This document shows positions 1 through 6,031 of a DNA stretch of 9,852 nt, one piece after another; the first letter of the stretch is position 1, and the number at the start of each line of letters is the position of its first letter. A program made the translations under genes and the position numbers. Under the pieces are notes generated by a model. It was not told where the DNA came from and ran no database searches. It worked only from the letters and a program-made list of their open reading frames with translations. This DNA comes from Acidobacteriota bacterium (GTDB lineage Bacteria; Acidobacteriota; Blastocatellia; Pyrinomonadales; Pyrinomonadaceae), in assembly GCA_003222835.1 (NCBI GenBank), contig QHXE01000611.1:1-9852 (forward strand). The letters are read 5' to 3'.

Positions 1-548
1 ACAGCTATCCGGTGGACACGAAACCCGCGGCGGTGATCTTGGGAATGGTGAAACGCTTTCGCCAGGAGTGGACGCCGGAACGCGCCGACCGCGCCCGCGC
101 GCTGCGTATGAGCCCACGCCAAATTGTGATCGTCGCCTCGTTAATCGAAACCGAAGCCAAACTTAAGGAAGAGCGCCCGCTGATTGCGTCGGTCATTTAC
201 AATCGATTACACAAGGGAATAGCGCTGGGCATCGATTCGACGATCGTGTACGCGTCGAAACTCGCCGGCAAATGGCGAAACGACGGCAGAGTTTACTTGA
301 GCGACGTTAACCGGCGCTCTCCTTACAACACGAGAATCTTTGTTGGGTTACCACCGGGACCGGTTGGTGCGCCCGGGGAAAGCTCGATCGATGCGGCTTT
401 AAATCCCGCGGAGACTGATTACCTGTACTACGTGCGCGAGCCCTCAAGAGACGATGGCGCGCACAATTTTTACAGCAAAGAAGCGGACTTTGAGAGAGGC
501 GTTCGTGCATTGCGCGAGTGGGAAAGGACGCGCGTGGTGGGAAGATGA
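1..548 (+). CDS. mltG: Endolytic murein transglycosylase MltG (YceG family), C-terminal part
   Basis: The reading frame is already open at base 3 and ends at TGA 546-548, so this is the C-terminal ~180 residues of a longer protein; the GTG at base 12 is only an internal valine codon. The sequence IVASLIETEA followed by ERPLIASVIYNRL matches the catalytic core of the YceG/MltG family. The first Glu of IETEA is the likely counterpart of the catalytic Glu of E. coli MltG (ASIVEKET). Further family motifs are LGIDSTIVYA, RRSPYNTRIFVGLPPGPVGAPG (split here as SPYNTRIF and GLPPGP) and the C-terminal YLYYVREP with HNFYSKEADF. Family knowledge: MltG is a membrane-anchored lytic transglycosylase that cleaves nascent glycan strands in the periplasm and so sets their length. 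The membrane anchor and LysM-like region lie outside the window. No frame damage is seen. Identification is secure. Confidence 0.93.
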   Translation, partial: SYPVDTKPAAVILGMVKRFRQEWTPERADRARALRMSPRQIVIVASLIETEAKLKEERPLIASVIYNRLHKGIALGIDSTIVYASKLAGKWRNDGRVYLSDVNRRSPYNTRIFVGLPPGPVGAPGESSIDAALNPAETDYLYYVREPSRDDGAHNFYSKEADFERGVRALREWERTRVVGR

Positions 549-571
549 GCGATGCTACACGAGCGGCGAAC

Positions 572-647
572 CATTTTTCATTTGTCATTTGGGTGTTACC
601 TCCCGGCTAAACCGGCTAATCAAATAGCAAATGAAAAATGTCAAATG
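572..647. repeat. Inverted pair of CATTTNN heptamer arrays downstream of mltG
   Basis: Bases 572-591 read as three consecutive heptamers, CATTTTT, CATTTGT and CATTTGG. Bases 621-647 carry the same type on the opposite strand (CATTTGA, CATTTTT, CATTTGC, TATTTG). The arms 572-591 and 621-640 are complementary at 18 of 20 positions, around a 29-nt loop that holds a direct repeat of CCGGCTAA. The structure starts 23 nt after the mltG stop. It could fold into a long hairpin in RNA and help end mltG transcription, but no T-run follows. A related array lies at 1970-2011. Confidence 0.7.
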
Positions 648-678
648 CCAAAAGATAAATGAATCTGATCCGGTCTCC

Positions 679-707
679 TTGTGTTTGCAGATCATGTGCT
701 CTATCCT
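679..707 (+). promoter_or_regulatory. Possible sigma-70 promoter for the 755 gene
   Basis: TTGTGT at 679-684 and TATCCT at 702-707 are separated by exactly 17 nt and lie upstream of the well-formed ribosome site at 741. The predicted start near 714 leaves a leader of about 41 nt. Match to consensus is 3/6 at -35 and 4/6 at -10, so this is a weak prediction from spacing and position only. Confidence 0.25.
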
Positions 708-754
708 CGGAATGTCCCCCTCCGGCTGAGGCTCTTTAGCAAGGAGGTTAGTCT

Positions 755-994
755 ATGAAATATCCGGCATATTCTGTGGCGTTGATCGTTTTGATTGGGG
801 TTACATCCGTCGCATTCGGACAAGGCAAAGGCGTCGATTCGCAGAATCAACGTATCACCGACACAGGCAACAGCCGTGCGGCAGGAAACAACGGTACGAA
901 GCAGGATACCGGCACCACGGGTTCCGGAATCAATTTCGGAAAAGACAAGACGCGGACGACGACACGTGATGCGCGATCGGAAATTGATTGTTGA
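755..994 (+). CDS. Small secreted protein, N-terminal part of a probably frameshifted gene
   Basis: The ATG at 755 is preceded by a perfect Shine-Dalgarno sequence, AAGGAGG at 741-747, with a 7-nt gap, so this start is well supported. The 79 residues begin with a signal peptide (MKY, then hydrophobic residues 8-20, probable cleavage after AFG at 22). A polar, Gly/Thr/Asn-rich low-complexity stretch follows (residues 23-70) with a GSGINFGKDKTR segment. The frame stops at TGA 992-994 after a tail (RDARSEIDC) that does not look like a natural end. A second frame, shifted by +1, overlaps from 966/969 and continues as a folded-looking domain with no signal peptide of its own. The simplest reading is one secreted protein of about 190 residues interrupted by an indel or small deletion near 950-970. 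Function is not recognised. Alternatively it is a genuine small secreted peptide overlapping a second gene. Confidence 0.7.
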   Translation: MKYPAYSVALIVLIGVTSVAFGQGKGVDSQNQRITDTGNSRAAGNNGTKQDTGTTGSGINFGKDKTRTTTRDARSEIDC

Positions 995-1331
995 CGACGC
1001 GGCCTCGAAGCCGAGCGAAGGAATCATCATCAGTCAGCCCTACACCTTTATTAAGGGTGCCGTTGTCACGCAATCCGAGCTGAGTCGCTTTGCTCGTCTC
1101 GAGACGGCAGGTGCTCGCGGCTGGACCCGCGCCCGATACACAATCACGGTTGAGGTACAGGCGATTGACGGTGGCAGCTCGAACATTTCAGTGAACGCAA
1201 AGGTTGAAGGCCGCACTGACGGCCCCACCGGCGCGGAGTGGACAACTCTACAAAGTACCGGCGCCGCTGAGCAGGATTTTCTGAGCGCGTTGATCGAAAA
1301 CGTCACCGGTTCGGCTCCCGGCAAACCTTAA
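969..1331 (+). CDS. C-terminal beta-rich domain of the frameshifted secreted protein
   Basis: This frame (+1 relative to the 755 gene) carries a convincing domain: MRDRKLIVDDAASK, a helix-like segment; IIISQPYTFIKGAVV; and, after a linker, an alternating pattern TRARYTITVEVQAIDGG and NISVNAKVEGR. It ends LQSTGAAEQDFLSALIENV before TAA 1329-1331. This strand-strand-helix layout is typical of small periplasmic or lipoprotein domains in which a hydrolysis-like or assembly function has not been established. ATG 969 is the only nearby start, has no ribosome site, and lies 26 bp inside the preceding frame. A cytoplasmic stand-alone protein is therefore less likely than a frame-broken C-terminus of the 755 gene. 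The frame extends further upstream, but the residues before VMRDRK look like out-of-frame translation. No function is assigned. Confidence 0.6.
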   Translation: MRDRKLIVDDAASKPSEGIIISQPYTFIKGAVVTQSELSRFARLETAGARGWTRARYTITVEVQAIDGGSSNISVNAKVEGRTDGPTGAEWTTLQSTGAAEQDFLSALIENVTGSAPGKP

Positions 1332-1380
1332 AGGTAGATAGCATCATCTCAGACAGTCTGGAGTTTAGAGCTTTACTTTC

Positions 1381-1602
1381 ATGCAAATCTTAAATCAATT
1401 AGAGACTGAACCGATCCCGATCGACGAAGAAGAAAAGCGTCACACTCAGCGGCTGCTGGTCGGGATGCTTTGCGCGCTCCTTTTGACGAGCGCCATTTTC
1501 GGCGGATACATCTATCTGCGGAAGCGGCACGAACGCCAGGTGGCTGCGGCCGTAGAATGGAAAGAAGACGCTGCTGAGCGGGACGATCCACAATATCTCT
1601 AA
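1381..1602 (+). CDS. Single-pass membrane protein, N-terminal part (probable frameshift)
   Basis: A 73-residue frame from ATG 1381. An acidic, cytoplasmic-looking N-terminus (EPIPIDEEEKRH) precedes one transmembrane helix at about residues 25-47 (LLVGMLCALLLTSAIFGGYI), then a positively charged RKRHER segment. The last 16 or so residues before TAA 1600-1602 (KEDAAERDDPQYL) look out of frame. From 1571 the +1 frame reads LLSGTIHNISNESLRNL, which continues directly into a conserved-looking extracytoplasmic domain ending at 1936. I therefore read this as the membrane anchor of one protein of about 180 residues spanning 1381-1936, broken between about 1556 and 1575. The ribosome site is weak: GGAG at 1360-1363 lies 17 nt from the ATG. 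Exact function is unknown. Confidence 0.65.
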   Translation: MQILNQLETEPIPIDEEEKRHTQRLLVGMLCALLLTSAIFGGYIYLRKRHERQVAAAVEWKEDAAERDDPQYL

Positions 1603-1936
1603 CGAGTCACTTCGCAATCTGGCAGTCGAGTTGCAGCTCAGGCGACGCACTGGTGGCGGCGTTGAGGCGCGAACTATAACTCCGGATGCGACCGACTTGG
1701 CGCCTGACGGAAAGACTCGCTACAGTCTCGAACTGCTGGCTGCTGATTACGTGAGCGCTACTTTCTCTCACGTTCTGGCTGGTGACGGCGGCGCCCAAGT
1801 GGCTTTCAAAGCTTTCCCCGGCGCGGCCCGTCCACCAATGGAACCGCCCGCTCCCAAGACAATCACAGTTAGCCGTCCCGCGCCTAAAGGTGAAGAGTTC
1901 ATCAATGGCCCCGATAACCCAGGGAAGGTGCCTTAG
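1571..1936 (+). pseudogene. Extracytoplasmic beta-sandwich-like domain in the +1 frame of the 1381 gene
   Basis: The frame is open from 1556 (after TAG 1553-1555) to TAG 1934-1936. Sensible domain sequence starts about 1571: SGTIHNISNESLRNLAVELQ, then a basic RRR, TRYSLELLAADYVSATF, and a proline-rich tail (RPPMEPP, SRPAPKGEEF). The pattern of a GTIxN strand, a VELxL strand and a Y-S-L/DY strand recalls FxLYD/DUF3426-like beta-sandwich domains found outside a single membrane helix; this is resemblance, not a confirmed match. The only available start, TTG 1631, would fall inside the domain and has no ribosome site. Independent translation is therefore unlikely and a frameshift from the 1381 frame is the better explanation. 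Confidence 0.6.
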
Positions 1937-1969
1937 TCGTTTCAGAAGCGTGAGCAGCAGCGACCGGAT

Positions 1970-2011
1970 CATTCTCCATTTCTCATTTTTCAATTCCCAT
2001 TTTTCATTTAC
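1970..2011 (+). repeat. Tandem array of six CATTTNN heptamers
   Basis: Six consecutive 7-bp units can be read without gaps: CATTCTC, CATTTCT, CATTTTT, CAATTCC, CATTTTT and CATTTAC. The array lies in the 192-bp gap between the 1571-1936 fragment and the next gene. It is the same heptamer type as at 572-647. On the minus strand it translates into the artefactual peptide pattern NEKW. The rest of the gap (1937-1969 and 2012-2128) holds nothing else I can support. Confidence 0.7.
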
Positions 2012-2128
2012 CAAAAGAAACTTCCATTTTCGCAGCCAACGATCCGTTCGGGTTCGCTCGTCACAGCAACGCGCTTCTCTGCTTGAGCGCGGGAACGGCT
2101 TTCGCTAGGATTGCTGAGGAGCATCCGA

Positions 2129-2701
2129 ATGTTTCGACTTCAGATTGAGGCAAGACTCTCGTGGCGCATGCGCATCGTGATGATCGCGAGCGTTGTGTTG
2201 TTCCTGGCCACCGTGACTCAAGCTCAGTCCTCGCGAGACCCCGGCGTGCCACCTTCGGCAGTTCCTGGCAAAGCAGATTCGTCAGACACTAACTTTGGCT
2301 CTCCCGAAAACGAGATGCGCAGTAAGCTGCTTTTGAAAGAAGAGAAGAAGCAATACGACGAGAATGTCGCGCGTGCTCGTGAAGTTTCACAGCTTGGCTC
2401 GCAAGTGCAAGAAAGCTTCGCTGCGAAGAAGCTATTCGGTTCGGATGAGGGCAAGAAGTTGGAGCGGCTGGAGAAGCTGACCCGCAGAATCCGCAATGAG
2501 GCCGGCGGTTCTGAATCTGATGCCGAAGTGAAGGACATTCCCGGCGAGATAGAAGCCGCCGTCAAGCGTCTCGCTGACGTGGCGGAGGAACTCTATAAAC
2601 TGGTCGAAAAGACGCCGCGTCATGTGGTTTCAGCCGCCGTGATCGATCAAGCCAATAAACTGATCGGGTTAGTCCAACGTCTGCGGAATTCAAATCGCTG
2701 A
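2129..2701 (+). CDS. Secreted coiled-coil protein of unknown function
   Basis: I choose ATG 2129 because GAGGAG at 2116-2121 sits 7 nt before it; the TTG at 2111 would extend the frame upstream but lacks a ribosome site and overlaps this one. The 190-residue product has an unusually long basic n-region, then a hydrophobic core (about residues 16-29) and a clear signal peptidase I site, TQA before QSS (after residue 32). ATG 2168 would give a more standard signal peptide. The mature part is highly charged and mostly helical, with heptad-like patterns: KLLLKEEKKQYDENVARA, KKLERLEKLTRRIRNEAGG, and a C-terminal VVSAAVIDQANKLIGLVQRL. It reaches the periplasm or surface. Five nucleotides separate it from the VWFA gene, so the two are probably co-transcribed and may act together. 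I recognise it only as a hypothetical protein of acidobacterial type. Confidence 0.8.
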   Translation: MFRLQIEARLSWRMRIVMIASVVLFLATVTQAQSSRDPGVPPSAVPGKADSSDTNFGSPENEMRSKLLLKEEKKQYDENVARAREVSQLGSQVQESFAAKKLFGSDEGKKLERLEKLTRRIRNEAGGSESDAEVKDIPGEIEAAVKRLADVAEELYKLVEKTPRHVVSAAVIDQANKLIGLVQRLRNSNR

Positions 2702-2706
2702 ATACC

Positions 2707-3741
2707 ATGCTGGTGAAATACCAGACGAAATTCGCCACGAAAGCAATCCTTTTGTCTTTGGGAGCAGTTCTCTGTGTGAACTCTGTGGTTCTCAGTGCCT
2801 CTGTGGTGAAAGTCGCCTCGAAAGACTCACCACAGAGACACCGAGATTTCACAGAGCTTCACAGAGGAGATCGTGCACGACCTGATGCATCAGCTTACCG
2901 TTCGCTGTTGTCGCCGCAGCAACAGGACGAGGTCGTGCGTGTGAACGCCGATCTCGTCGTCTTGAATGTGACAGTGCTTGATAAGGACGGGAAATTCGCT
3001 TCGGGACTCAAGCGCACAGACTTTCGCGTTTTCGAAGACGGAGCGGAACAGAAAGTCGCGACCTTCGCCACCGAAGAGACGCCATTCGCCGCGGCGCTCT
3101 TGCTTGATACTTCCGGTAGCATGGAAACCCGCCTCACGCTTGGTCGGAGCGCCGCGATTCGATTTCTGGATGGTTTGCGCGAGGAAGATGTAGCAGCGGT
3201 CTACAGCTTCGACTCAAAGGTAGAACAGTGGCAGGACTTCTCGCCGGGTCGCGATCTTGCTCCAAAAGTATTCGGCTTAAAGACAAAGCTGATGACCGCT
3301 CTGAACGACGCTGTCTTGCGCGCCGCCGACGATCTTGCTAAACGAGAAGAGAAGCGGCGCGCCATCGTCGTCTTGTCGGACGGAGGCGAGAATTACAGTC
3401 GTGCCAGCGGCGACAAAGCTCTCGATCATGCGTCGCAGGCAGGCGCGACCATTTATGCTGTGAACATGTCTGAAGAAGGTCCGACTCGCGATCTGGCCGG
3501 CGCCGCAATCATGAGAAACCTCGCCGAAAAAACCGGCGGCCGCTACATCTCGACTCCGGGTGGGCAGCAATTGCGTGATGCGTTCGCCGCGATTGCCGAG
3601 GAGTTAGGCCATCAATACACACTCGCGTATCGACCGGTTAATCGCGATCGCAACGGCAAGTGGCGCGCAATCGATGTAAAGCTTTCGCGTGAAGGTGTGA
3701 CTCTACGTACTCGCAAGGGTTATCGTGCGCCGAAGAGTTAG
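2707..3741 (+). CDS. Secreted VWFA-domain protein (acidobacterial VWFA-related, TIGR03436 type)
   Basis: 344 residues. A signal peptide covers about residues 1-31 (hydrophobic core ILLSLGAVLCVNSVVLSA), then a linker, a short beta-rich segment (EVVRVNADLVVLNVTVLDKDG, about 75-95, with FRVFEDG), and a von Willebrand A domain from about 125 to 300. The metal-ion-dependent adhesion site is complete: DTSGS at 134-138, T197 in LMTALNDAV, and D225 in VVLSDGGEN. The C-terminus has the family-typical YTLAYRP and RTRKGYRAP. Family knowledge: these are secreted, Mg-binding, probably protein-binding modules abundant in Acidobacteriota; partners are unknown. ATG 2707 follows the previous stop by 5 nt and has no ribosome site, which suggests translational coupling. 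Codons for residues 21-54 lie within an inverted repeat of intergenic type, so part of the signal peptide and linker is repeat-derived. The stop overlaps the ddl stop. Confidence 0.9.
   Translation: MLVKYQTKFATKAILLSLGAVLCVNSVVLSASVVKVASKDSPQRHRDFTELHRGDRARPDASAYRSLLSPQQQDEVVRVNADLVVLNVTVLDKDGKFASGLKRTDFRVFEDGAEQKVATFATEETPFAAALLLDTSGSMETRLTLGRSAAIRFLDGLREEDVAAVYSFDSKVEQWQDFSPGRDLAPKVFGLKTKLMTALNDAVLRAADDLAKREEKRRAIVVLSDGGENYSRASGDKALDHASQAGATIYAVNMSEEGPTRDLAGAAIMRNLAEKTGGRYISTPGGQQLRDAFAAIAEELGHQYTLAYRPVNRDRNGKWRAIDVKLSREGVTLRTRKGYRAPKS
2768..2868. repeat. CTCTGTG/CACAGAG imperfect inverted repeat inside the VWFA gene
   Basis: The left arm at 2768-2809 holds CTCTGTG three times and ends CTCTGTGGTGA. 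The right arm at 2827-2868 starts TCACCACAGAG and holds CACAGAG three times. The reverse complement of the right arm aligns with the left over 42 nt with a few mismatches and two single-base offsets; the innermost 11 bp are perfectly complementary around a 17-nt loop. In other genomes this repeat type is usually intergenic; here it is in frame and encodes residues 21-54. Confidence 0.8.
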
Positions 3742-4664
3742 ATACTCGTCTCATTCCGTGCGCGGTCGCGGTGGCGATCGATAGCGAATTTGATTAGCTG
3801 ATCGATGACACGCGGAAAAGGAATTCCCGATGCCTCCCACATTTTGGGAAAACCCGACACATCCGTTAGTCCAGGCAAGGTATTTATCTCGTTTACCATC
3901 AACGAACCATCCGGCTTCAAGAAGAAATCCACCCGCGAAAGGCCCGAAGCGTCGATTGCCTGATAGGCTTTGACGGCCATCTGCTGAATCTTCTTTGCCG
4001 TCGTTTTCGAAACTCGCGCAGGAACGACAAAATCAACGTGGCCAGTGCTGGAATATTTCTCGGTGTAATCGAGAAAGCGCGCCCCTTCATCGTGCACCAA
4101 GTATTCGCCGGGCACACTTGCTTGTGGTTCGTCGTTGCCGATGACGGCGCACTCGATTTCGCGTCCATCAACTAACTCTTCGACGATTATTTTGCGGTCG
4201 TAACACGCAGCCAGTTCAATTGCTTTCGCCAGTGAAGTTTTATCGGTCGCCTTCGACACGCCGACTGACGAGCCGAGATTCGCGGGCTTGACGAAAGCGG
4301 GAAAGCCGATTTGACGAATCACCCGCCGCGAGACTCTGCCGCTGTCGGCTTCCCATTCCGATCGCAGAAACCAGAGGTAGCCACAGATGGGAAGGCCGGC
4401 ATCACGGAACAGCGCTTTCATCGTGACCTTGTCCATTCCGCACGCGGAGGCAAGCGTGCCACAGCCGACGAACGGAATGGCCGCCATCTCGAGCAAGCCC
4501 TGAATCGTTCCATCTTCGCCGTAAGTTCCATGCAGAACTGGAATGACAACGTCAAGCGGTTCCGATGATTCGTCACTATCAAGTCGCATCAGACCGCTGC
4601 GTGATGGATCGCCGATTATCGCGACATCTTCTTTCGGTCCGCCGCGCGTGCGGGAAGAGAGCAA
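3738..4664 (-). CDS. ddl: D-alanine--D-alanine ligase, main (ATP-grasp) part of a frameshifted gene
   Basis: Family knowledge: Ddl joins two D-alanines with ATP in the cytoplasm for peptidoglycan precursor synthesis. Numbered from the ATG at 4664, this 308-residue frame shows HGTYGEDG (45-52), [13 protein letters not shown] (126-138), [15 protein letters not shown] (202-206), RVDFF (244-248) and [10 protein letters not shown] (258-267), all hallmark Ddl motifs with ATP and Mg ligands. Y204 lies where DdlB has the Tyr associated with D-Ala rather than D-lactate use. The conserved N-terminal [10 protein letters not shown] motif is missing from this frame but is present just upstream in another frame (4616-4861). 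The ATG at 4664 is thus probably not the real start; the intact gene would run 4861 to 3738, about 370 residues, the normal Ddl length. Probable loss of one base near 4660-4685. It follows rocF on the same strand; its stop overlaps the convergent VWFA stop. Confidence 0.88.
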   Translation of the reverse strand: MLSSRTRGGPKEDVAIIGDPSRSGLMRLDSDESSEPLDVVIPVLHGTYGEDGTIQGLLEMAAIPFVGCGTLASACGMDKVTMKALFRDAGLPICGYLWFLRSEWEADSGRVSRRVIRQIGFPAFVKPANLGSSVGVSKATDKTSLAKAIELAACYDRKIIVEELVDGREIECAVIGNDEPQASVPGEYLVHDEGARFLDYTEKYSSTGHVDFVVPARVSKTTAKKIQQMAVKAYQAIDASGLSRVDFFLKPDGSLMVNEINTLPGLTDVSGFPKMWEASGIPFPRVIDQLIKFAIDRHRDRARNETSI

Positions 4665-4861
4665 GCGTCTCGTCCTTCCGGCAATAGCTCCGCGGCGGCC
4701 GCAGGCGCCAGCCAGTTCCCTTCCTTAGTGATGGCTATGGGAACAACTTCGTACTTAGATTTGTCGATCGCTTCGATCACCGATCGCGCGGAGCGGACCG
4801 ATACTTCGTGCTCGCCTGAGCGGCCGCCGAAGATCACGCCGATGCGAAGTCTTTTACTCAT
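4616..4861 (-). CDS. ddl: N-terminal part of D-alanine--D-alanine ligase (frameshifted)
   Basis: Starts at ATG 4861 with [20 protein letters not shown], the classic Ddl N-terminus. The [10 protein letters not shown] segment (residues 12-21) carries the Glu that binds the first D-Ala amino group. It continues [21 protein letters not shown] and [18 protein letters not shown], as expected for the first lobe. After about residue 65 the sequence ([17 protein letters not shown]) no longer fits and stops. The -1 frame picks up at about the same place with [18 protein letters not shown], which continues the family pattern. The two frames overlap at 4616-4664. The upstream ribosome site is weak (GAGG about 12 nt before the ATG). 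Either a sequencing or assembly indel or a true inactivating mutation explains this. Because Ddl is normally essential, an error or a second ddl copy elsewhere should be considered. Confidence 0.85.
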   Translation of the reverse strand: MSKRLRIGVIFGGRSGEHEVSVRSARSVIEAIDKSKYEVVPIAITKEGNWLAPAAAAELLPEGRDACSLPARAADRKKMSR

Positions 4862-4948
4862 TTGTTCGATTAACCTCAGTCTGTCGTTGGACGATAAACT
4901 TTGGGAGGCCTTAAGCAGATCCTACGGACGACTCATGAAAATCTGGAT

Positions 4949-4968
4949 CGACAAACTGAAGTTTGTCG
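4949..4968. repeat. 8-bp perfect hairpin after the arginase gene
   Basis: CGACAAAC at 4949-4956 pairs perfectly with GTTTGTCG at 4961-4968 around a TGAA loop. Read on the minus strand it begins 5 nt after the arginase stop, a suitable place for a transcription terminator or an mRNA 3' stabiliser. Only a weak run (ATTTTC) follows several bases later, so intrinsic termination is doubtful. The remaining gap 4862-4948 before ddl shows nothing further. Confidence 0.5.
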
Positions 4969-4972
4969 GACA

Positions 4973-5917
4973 TCAGAGAATCGTTTTTCCCAAGGCCGAT
5001 AGTATTAGTTCCACGCCGAGCTCGGCGGTGCGGTTATTCACATCGAGCGCCGTATTAATCTCAACTACTTCGACTGACCGCATGCCTCCCGCTTCAGCGA
5101 TTTTCTCCATCGTCAGATGGGCCTCGCGGTAGGTTAGTCCGCCACGCACCAGCGTCCCTGAACCCGGCGCGTCGCGCGGATCGAGCGCGTCCACGTCGAA
5201 AGTAACACAATAACCGGCACTGCCCTGCGTGGCAATTGTAATCGCTTCATCCATGCAAACGCTCAAGCCGCGTTCGTCAATTTCGCGCATCGTGAAAAAT
5301 CGAATGCCAGTCCGGCGAATCAATTCGCGCTCGCCGGGATCGATGTCCCTCGCGCCGACGTGTGCGCACAGTTTGGGATCGAATTTCGGAGCCACACCCC
5401 CGACGTTTACCAGTTCCGGTGCCCCGTATCCCAGCAATGCGGCCAGAGGCATGCCATGAATATTTCCGGACGGCGTGGTCGCGGCGGTGTTCATATCGGC
5501 GTGAGCGTCAAGGTAGATCAGGCCCAGGCTTTTGTCGCGTTTGCGGAAACTCTTCACGACTCCGGCGAGCGATCCGATCGCAATCGAATGATCGCCGCCA
5601 ATCGTAATCGGTAACTCGCCTGCGTCAACGATCTTTTCAATCGCGATCTCCAGCCGCTCACATACTTCATGGATCTCTGACAGGTATTTGAGTTTCTCGG
5701 TCGGGGCAGGTGTTGATTGTGTTTCTTCGATTTCCAGATCGTCCAGGTCGTTGACTTCATATCCCAGCTTCCTGATCCGCTTGGTAAGACCCGCGACGCG
5801 CATTGCCGATGGACCCAAATCAACGCCGGCCATGCTCTGCCCGAAACATAGCGGAACGCCAAGAATACTTAGGCGCTTTCCTTCGCCCGGCAGTTTGAGT
5901 GGTGCTAAGTTGTCCAT
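4973..5917 (-). CDS. rocF: Arginase
   Basis: A 314-residue ureohydrolase, normal length for bacterial arginase. Family knowledge: it hydrolyses L-arginine to L-ornithine and urea in the cytoplasm, using a binuclear Mn centre. The metal ligands are visible: H110 in GGDHS, D137, H139 and D141 in DAHADMN, and D241 and D243 in [17 protein letters not shown] (150-157) holds the His acting as proton shuttle, and E286 in VVEIN is the substrate guanidino-binding Glu. The N-terminal [19 protein letters not shown], with a GVDLGP turn, is typical of arginase rather than agmatinase. The third signature reads [15 protein letters not shown], where most arginases have Asn-Pro after the Glu-Val/Ile pair; the Pro is replaced. 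An in-frame TGA 9-11 bases before ATG 5917 fixes the start. AAGGAGAG lies more than 20 nt upstream and is too far to be its ribosome site. The gene is divergent from pilS across 114 bp and precedes ddl by 111 bp. Confidence 0.92.
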   Translation of the reverse strand: MDNLAPLKLPGEGKRLSILGVPLCFGQSMAGVDLGPSAMRVAGLTKRIRKLGYEVNDLDDLEIEETQSTPAPTEKLKYLSEIHEVCERLEIAIEKIVDAGELPITIGGDHSIAIGSLAGVVKSFRKRDKSLGLIYLDAHADMNTAATTPSGNIHGMPLAALLGYGAPELVNVGGVAPKFDPKLCAHVGARDIDPGERELIRRTGIRFFTMREIDERGLSVCMDEAITIATQGSAGYCVTFDVDALDPRDAPGSGTLVRGGLTYREAHLTMEKIAEAGGMRSVEVVEINTALDVNNRTAELGVELILSALGKTIL

Positions 5918-6031
5918 TTCATTTATTCAAAGAAAAGACTCTCCTTGGCGAATCGAAACTCGATTATCTTAAAACTCGCCCCCAGCAGGAAGCAATTCCG
6001 TCAATAAACCTAGCAAATTGACCTGCAATTT

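Noticed and set aside
1607..2014. Open frame of 135 codons on the minus strand starting with NEKW-type repeats
   Set aside because: Its start is the translation of the CATTTNN heptamer array and the rest is antisense to a better-supported domain. There is no ribosome site or family pattern.
2083..2111. TTGAGC and TAGGAT with a 17-nt spacer upstream of the coiled-coil gene
   Set aside because: A start near 2118 would cut through the ribosome site at 2116-2121, so it cannot serve the ATG at 2129.
2768..2868. CRISPR array suggested by repeated CTCTGTG/CACAGAG units
   Set aside because: The units are short, inverted rather than direct, and have no regular unique spacers; the region is also in a coding frame.
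4949..4968. Strong intrinsic terminator for the arginase gene
   Set aside because: The stem is perfect, but no T-run follows directly, so it is listed only as a hairpin repeat.
4728..5132. 134-codon plus-strand frame covering the ddl start and arginase end
   Set aside because: It is the antisense shadow of two well-identified genes and crosses their intergenic hairpin.
5918..6031. Divergent promoters for arginase and pilS
   Set aside because: Single hexamers such as TTGACC near 6018 and TAAGAT on the minus strand exist, but none pairs with a partner at proper spacing.
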